A stretch of DNA of 9,109 nucleotides from the NCBI GenBank assembly GCA_025459035.1, contig JALORJ010000108.1, positions 1 to 9,109 of the forward strand. The letters run 5' to 3'. The translations under genes were made by a program, and so were the position numbers. The notes beneath the pieces were generated by a model. That model ran no database searches, was not told the DNA's origin, and saw only the letters and a program-made list of their open reading frames with translations. How positions within the stretch are numbered: position 1 is the stretch's first letter; every line of letters begins with the position of its first letter. Positions 6,633-9,109 of this stretch are shown here, in pieces. Source of the DNA: Burkholderiales bacterium (GTDB taxonomy: Bacteria > Pseudomonadota > Gammaproteobacteria > Burkholderiales > Ga0077523).

Positions 6633-6706
6633 TCGGTGACGAACGAGGGGTCGGCGGGGGCTCGGGCCCGGTGACCGTGACGACGCGCCGTCGGGCGCGC
6701 AAAGCA

Positions 6707-6740
6707 GCACGGGGGGACTGCTCTCGCAGCCCCCCCGTGC
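6707..6740 (-). terminator. Strong stem-loop just downstream of pqqA (attenuator/terminator candidate)
   Basis: GCACGGGGGG (6707-6716) pairs exactly with CCCCCCGTGC (6731-6740). After one A-C mismatch the stem continues with CTGC (6718-6721) pairing GCAG (6726-6729) around a TCTC loop, for 14 base pairs in all. On the minus strand it starts 20 nt after the pqqA stop and is followed by only a short T-stretch (TGCTTTGCG), so termination may be partial. A stem-loop after pqqA is known in other pqq operons, where it lets the precursor transcript outnumber downstream mRNA. A small second hairpin follows at 6684-6699 (CGCGCC/GGCGCG). Confidence 0.6.
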
Positions 6741-6760
6741 CGGGGATTCTCGCGACCGGA

Positions 6761-6832
6761 TTACCGGTTGGCGATGTACATCGTCACTTCGAAGCCGAAG
6801 CGCATTTCGGTGTATTCAGGCTTGGTCCACAT
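6761..6832 (-). CDS. pqqA: PQQ precursor peptide PqqA (23 residues)
   Basis: A tiny gene encoding the ribosomally made precursor of pyrroloquinoline quinone. It begins [10 protein letters not shown] and continues [13 protein letters not shown]. The invariant E15-V-T-M-Y19 motif supplies the glutamate and tyrosine that the radical-SAM enzyme PqqE cross-links with PqqD as chaperone. The MW(T/K)KP start and the YIANR/YFASR-type end match proteobacterial PqqA. The ATG at 6832-6830 has a strong GGAGG 7 nt upstream; a longer in-frame reading from 6991 is Arg-rich and unlike PqqA. It lies downstream of a two-component regulator pair and upstream of a PqqU-like receptor. pqqB, C, D and E, which usually follow, are not here, so this is either a detached pqqA or an extra copy. 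Identity is very secure for so short a gene. Confidence 0.95.
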   Translation of the reverse strand: MWTKPEYTEMRFGFEVTMYIANR

Positions 6833-6971
6833 GGCGTTTCCTCCGGTAGTGGGGTGCGATCTGGGAGAGTCGCGGTGACGGCGGGTCGGTCGGCTGGTGA
6901 GGCACGACCGCTTCGTCGACACCCCGGAGTCTCCGCGCGGACCGGGGACGCGGCCACGGCAAACACATGAA
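6833..6971 (-). promoter_or_regulatory. pqqA upstream region with two small dyads
   Basis: The 139 nt between the regulator-gene hairpin and the pqqA ATG should hold the pqqA promoter. I see no convincing sigma70 or sigma54 consensus. Two dyads stand out: CGGAGTCTCCG (6925-6935, palindromic about a central T) and CGAC-N6-GTCG (6905-6918). They lie about 73-103 nt upstream of the start codon, a plausible place for an activator such as the neighbouring response regulator. Assignment is speculative. Positions 6840-6844 are the pqqA Shine-Dalgarno (GGAGG on the minus strand). Confidence 0.3.
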
Positions 6972-6999
6972 CGCGGCCTCATGATTTTCATGAGCCGCG
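6972..6999 (-). terminator. Terminator-like hairpin after the response-regulator gene
   Basis: CGCGGC + TCATGA (6972-6977, 6979-6984) pairs with TCATGA + GCCGCG (6988-6999): 12 bp with one bulged C at 6978 and a 3-nt loop. On the minus strand it starts 11 nt after the regulator stop and is followed by a moderately T-rich stretch (TTCATGTGTTTG). This fits an intrinsic terminator of the kinase-regulator operon, implying that pqqA has its own promoter. The tail is not a clean T-run, so efficiency is uncertain. Confidence 0.55.
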
Positions 7000-7010
7000 G
7001 GCGGCCCCGG

Positions 7011-7649
7011 TCAGGGTGCGAGCAGGCCGTGGCGCATCGCGATGATCGCGATCTCGGCCGAGTTCGCGGCGCCCAGCTTCTGCTTGATGTTGTAGAGGTG
7101 CGTGCCGACCGTGCGCGGACTGAGCGACATCACCTGGGCGATGTCCGCGACACTCTGGCCGCGGGCCAGCGCGAGGAAGACCTTGAATTCCTTCTCCGAC
7201 AGCATGTCGACCGGCCCCTTCTCCCCGGTGACCTGCTGCACCGCGAGCTCCTGCGCGATGGCGGGCTCGAGGAACGTGCGCCCGGCCTGCACCTGGCGGA
7301 TCGCCTGGATCAGCGCCTCGGCGGCGCTGCGCTTCGACAGGTAGCCGTTCGCGCCAGCCTTCAGCACGCGCTTGGCGTGCATCGCGTCCTCGTGGGCGGT
7401 CAGCACCAGCAGCTTGCAGCCGGTGTCGCGCGCGACCATGCGGGTCAGCGCCTCGAGCCCGCCCATGCCCGGCATCGACAGGTCCATCACGACGACATCG
7501 GGCCTGGCTTCGGCCAGACGCTTCAGCGCGTCCTCGCCGCTGTCGGCCTCGGCCACCACGCGGATGTCCGGCGACCCGTCGAGCAGCAACCGGAAGCCCA
7601 TCCGGACGACCGCATGGTCGTCGACCAGCATCACGCGGATCGGGGTCAT
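7011..7649 (-). CDS. NarL/LuxR-family response regulator (MoxX-like)
   Basis: A 212-residue DNA-binding regulator. The receiver domain (about 4-120) shows the acidic pair D10-D11 ([10 protein letters not shown]), phosphoacceptor D56 ([13 protein letters not shown]), the T84 switch residue (LVLTAHED) and K106 (GYLSKRS). The LuxR-type helix-turn-helix (about 148-205) reads [20 protein letters not shown], then [20 protein letters not shown] and KLGA. The ATG overlaps the kinase stop as ATGA (7646-7649) and has GGAGG at 7661-7657, 7 nt upstream, so it is translationally coupled to the kinase and is its cognate partner. It is followed by a hairpin and then pqqA, making pqqA and quinoprotein genes plausible targets. 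MoxX of Paracoccus and AgmR/ErbR of Pseudomonas are regulators of this general type linked to PQQ-dependent alcohol oxidation. The exact orthology is not provable here. Confidence 0.9.
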   Translation of the reverse strand: MTPIRVMLVDDHAVVRMGFRLLLDGSPDIRVVAEADSGEDALKRLAEARPDVVVMDLSMPGMGGLEALTRMVARDTGCKLLVLTAHEDAMHAKRVLKAGANGYLSKRSAAEALIQAIRQVQAGRTFLEPAIAQELAVQQVTGEKGPVDMLSEKEFKVFLALARGQSVADIAQVMSLSPRTVGTHLYNIKQKLGAANSAEIAIIAMRHGLLAP

Positions 7650-9109
7650 GCGGGGACCTCCTCGGTCGGGGACACGGGCCGCGCATTCAACGGGATCGAC
7701 GCGGTGACCGCCAGTCCGGCGCCGGGGTTGGGGGCGACACTGAAGTCGCCGCCGAGTGCCTCGACGCGCTCGCGCATGCCGAGCAGGCCGAAGCGCGCGG
7801 CCTCGACGCTGCTGCGTTCGGCCAGGCCACGGCCGTTGTCGCGCACCGCGATCAACAGCCGGTCGGTCCCGTCGCCCCGCAACCGCGCGACCTCGACTTC
7901 CACGCGGGTCGCGGCCGCATGCTTGACGACGTTGGTCAGGCACTCCTGCACCACGCGGTACGCGGCGATGTTGACGGCCTCGCCGAGGCCTTCGATGTCG
8001 GCGTCGAGGCGGGTCTCGCAGTCGATGCCGGGCTGCAGCCGGCGCCAGTTCGCGATCACCTCGGCGAGCGTCTCGCGCAGCCCCAGATGATCGAGCGCCA
8101 CCGGCCGCAGCTGCCGGATGATCCCGTGCACCGCGTCGTAGATCGTGCCGGCCACGTCGACGATCGTCAGCGCGCTGCGGTGAACGTCGGCATCGCCGTC
8201 GACCGTGCGCGTGGCGATGACCGTGCCGAACGTGCGGATCGCGGTGAGGCACTGGCCGAGCTCGTCGTGCAGCTCGCGCGCGATCGCGCGGCGCTCCTCC
8301 TCCAGCCGCGTCTGCATCGCCTGGGTGAGGCGACGGTTCTGCTGCAGCTCGAACTCGGCCGCGCGCGCGCGCTGCGCCTCGCCGATGTCGCGCAGCGCGT
8401 GGATCTCGCCGATCACCGTGTCGGTCCCGGGGTCGACGAGCGGCGCCACCGACAGCGCGACGTCGCGTTCGGTGCCGTCGGCCGCGCGGCGCCGGGTCTC
8501 GACGTGATCGATGCCACGCCGCGCGCGCACCGCATCGGAGATCGCGTCCGCCTCGTCGCGCAGCGGGTCCGGCACGAAGCGACGGGCTTCCATGCCGAGG
8601 GCCTGCGCCGCCTTCAGGCCGAACAGGCGCTCGGCCGCCGGGTTCCAGAACGCGATGCGCCCGTCGAGGTCGTGGATCACGATCGCGTCGCTCGACTGCT
8701 CGGCCACGAGGGCGAGGCGGCGGTTGTCGGCGTCGCTGCGCTCGAGCGAGTCGGCCATCTCGTTGAAGCGCCGGCCGATCTCGACGAACTCGCGCGCACC
8801 GGTCAGCGGCAGCCGCGTGTGCAGCTCGCGCTGCTGCATGCGCTCGAGCCCGCGGACGAGCCGTCGCAGCGGCCGCAGCGCCCCGCCGATGTAGAAGAAC
8901 ACCGCCACGTTCACCGCCAGCAGGAAGCCGGCGAGCAGCGCGATCAGGCTGCGCGTGTCGTCCCACGCGTCGACCACCGAGCGCGACGCGTCGACGCGCA
9001 CCCGCAGGTTGCCGCCTTGCACCGGCAGGTTGATCGTCGCCAGCTCGGGCTGCACAAGATGCGTGAACCACGCCGGCGCCGCGCGCCCCGACTTGTAGGC
9101 CGACGGCGG
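7646..9109 (-). CDS. Sensor histidine kinase, HAMP-PAS-HisKA_3-HATPase (MoxY-like), 5' end outside window
   Basis: The frame is open to the right edge; 487 residues are visible and the N-terminus is missing. Numbering from the first visible residue: end of a periplasmic domain (1-54), a transmembrane helix (about 55-76), HAMP (77-125), PAS (about 132-243, [19 protein letters not shown]), then a HisKA_3 dimerisation/phosphoacceptor domain with H281 in [10 protein letters not shown]. The HATPase domain has N393 ([10 protein letters not shown]), DNGRG (424-428) and FGLLGMRER. The HisKA_3 type pairs with NarL-family regulators, matching the next gene, with which it overlaps by 4 nt. The last visible periplasmic stretch ([18 protein letters not shown]) resembles the end of the LapD/MoxY-type sensory domain, so a MoxY-like role is suggested. 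An internal GTG at 9055 is not a real start because it would remove part of the sensor domain. The signal is unknown. Confidence 0.9.
   Translation of the reverse strand, partial: PPSAYKSGRAAPAWFTHLVQPELATINLPVQGGNLRVRVDASRSVVDAWDDTRSLIALLAGFLLAVNVAVFFYIGGALRPLRRLVRGLERMQQRELHTRLPLTGAREFVEIGRRFNEMADSLERSDADNRRLALVAEQSSDAIVIHDLDGRIAFWNPAAERLFGLKAAQALGMEARRFVPDPLRDEADAISDAVRARRGIDHVETRRRAADGTERDVALSVAPLVDPGTDTVIGEIHALRDIGEAQRARAAEFELQQNRRLTQAMQTRLEEERRAIARELHDELGQCLTAIRTFGTVIATRTVDGDADVHRSALTIVDVAGTIYDAVHGIIRQLRPVALDHLGLRETLAEVIANWRRLQPGIDCETRLDADIEGLGEAVNIAAYRVVQECLTNVVKHAAATRVEVEVARLRGDGTDRLLIAVRDNGRGLAERSSVEAARFGLLGMRERVEALGGDFSVAPNPGAGLAVTASIPLNARPVSPTEEVPA

Noticed and set aside
4977..6674. 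565-codon plus-strand frame opposite the receptor gene
   Set aside because: Val/Arg/His-rich antisense shadow with no recognised domain.
4222..6702. 826-codon minus-strand frame overlapping the receptor gene
   Set aside because: Arg-rich shadow in another frame of the receptor; the receptor frame has signal peptide, plug and barrel motifs.
6588..6710. Receptor start at the upstream ATG (6710)
   Set aside because: It would place 41 Arg/Pro/Ser-rich residues before a good signal peptide and begin inside the pqqA downstream hairpin.
6833..6991. Longer version of pqqA starting at 6991
   Set aside because: The extension is Arg/Ser-rich and unlike any PqqA, spans a hairpin, and ignores the strong GGAGG before the ATG at 6832.
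7650..9071. Upstream part of a 686-codon minus-strand frame that includes the response regulator
   Set aside because: Only the last 212 codons are the regulator; the rest is an Arg-rich shadow of the kinase gene, which has proper domain motifs in its own frame.
1..9109. Scan for CRISPR arrays, tRNA/rRNA genes, IS elements and attachment sites
   Set aside because: No regularly spaced repeats, transposase-like proteins, terminal inverted repeats with target duplications, or RNA-gene cloverleaf sequences were noticed by eye; tRNAscan or Infernal was not run.

Overview
The window is very GC-rich and dense with Proteobacterial genes. The xseB-ispA-dxs order, the form of the PqqA peptide and the protein sequences suggest a betaproteobacterium, probably Burkholderiales. 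This is inferred from protein resemblance; no rRNA marker is present.

Layout. (1) Positions 1-1251, minus strand: an isoprenoid/housekeeping operon read xseB (exonuclease VII small subunit), ispA (farnesyl diphosphate synthase), dxs (only the first 31 codons are inside the window). (2) Positions 1252-1539: a divergent intergenic region with a weak sigma70-like promoter, a perfect 10-bp palindrome, and a 12-bp stem followed by a T-rich tail. The last looks like an attenuator or the end of a small RNA ahead of the next gene. (3) Positions 1540-4343, plus strand: a three-gene cluster of a Rieske ring-hydroxylating oxygenase alpha subunit with an unusually short N-terminus, an EamA/DMT-family permease, and a two-domain 3-mercaptopyruvate sulfurtransferase-like protein. 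(4) Positions 4401-9109, minus strand: a locus that appears devoted to pyrroloquinoline quinone (PQQ). In transcription order it holds a HAMP-PAS histidine kinase (5' end outside the window), a NarL/LuxR-type response regulator overlapping it by ATGA, a terminator-like hairpin, the 23-residue PQQ precursor peptide gene pqqA, a strong hairpin, and a TonB-dependent outer-membrane receptor closely resembling E. coli YncD/PqqU, the PQQ importer.

The most interesting part is region 4. The regulator pair resembles MoxY/MoxX, which control quinoprotein alcohol oxidation in methylotrophs. It is followed by the RiPP precursor of PQQ, but where pqqB/C/D/E usually follow there is a receptor of the PQQ uptake family. 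One small region may therefore link sensing, precursor supply and recapture or scavenging of a redox cofactor. The gene identities are well supported by sequence motifs; the joint function is inference. I saw no mobile element, CRISPR array, tRNA or rRNA.
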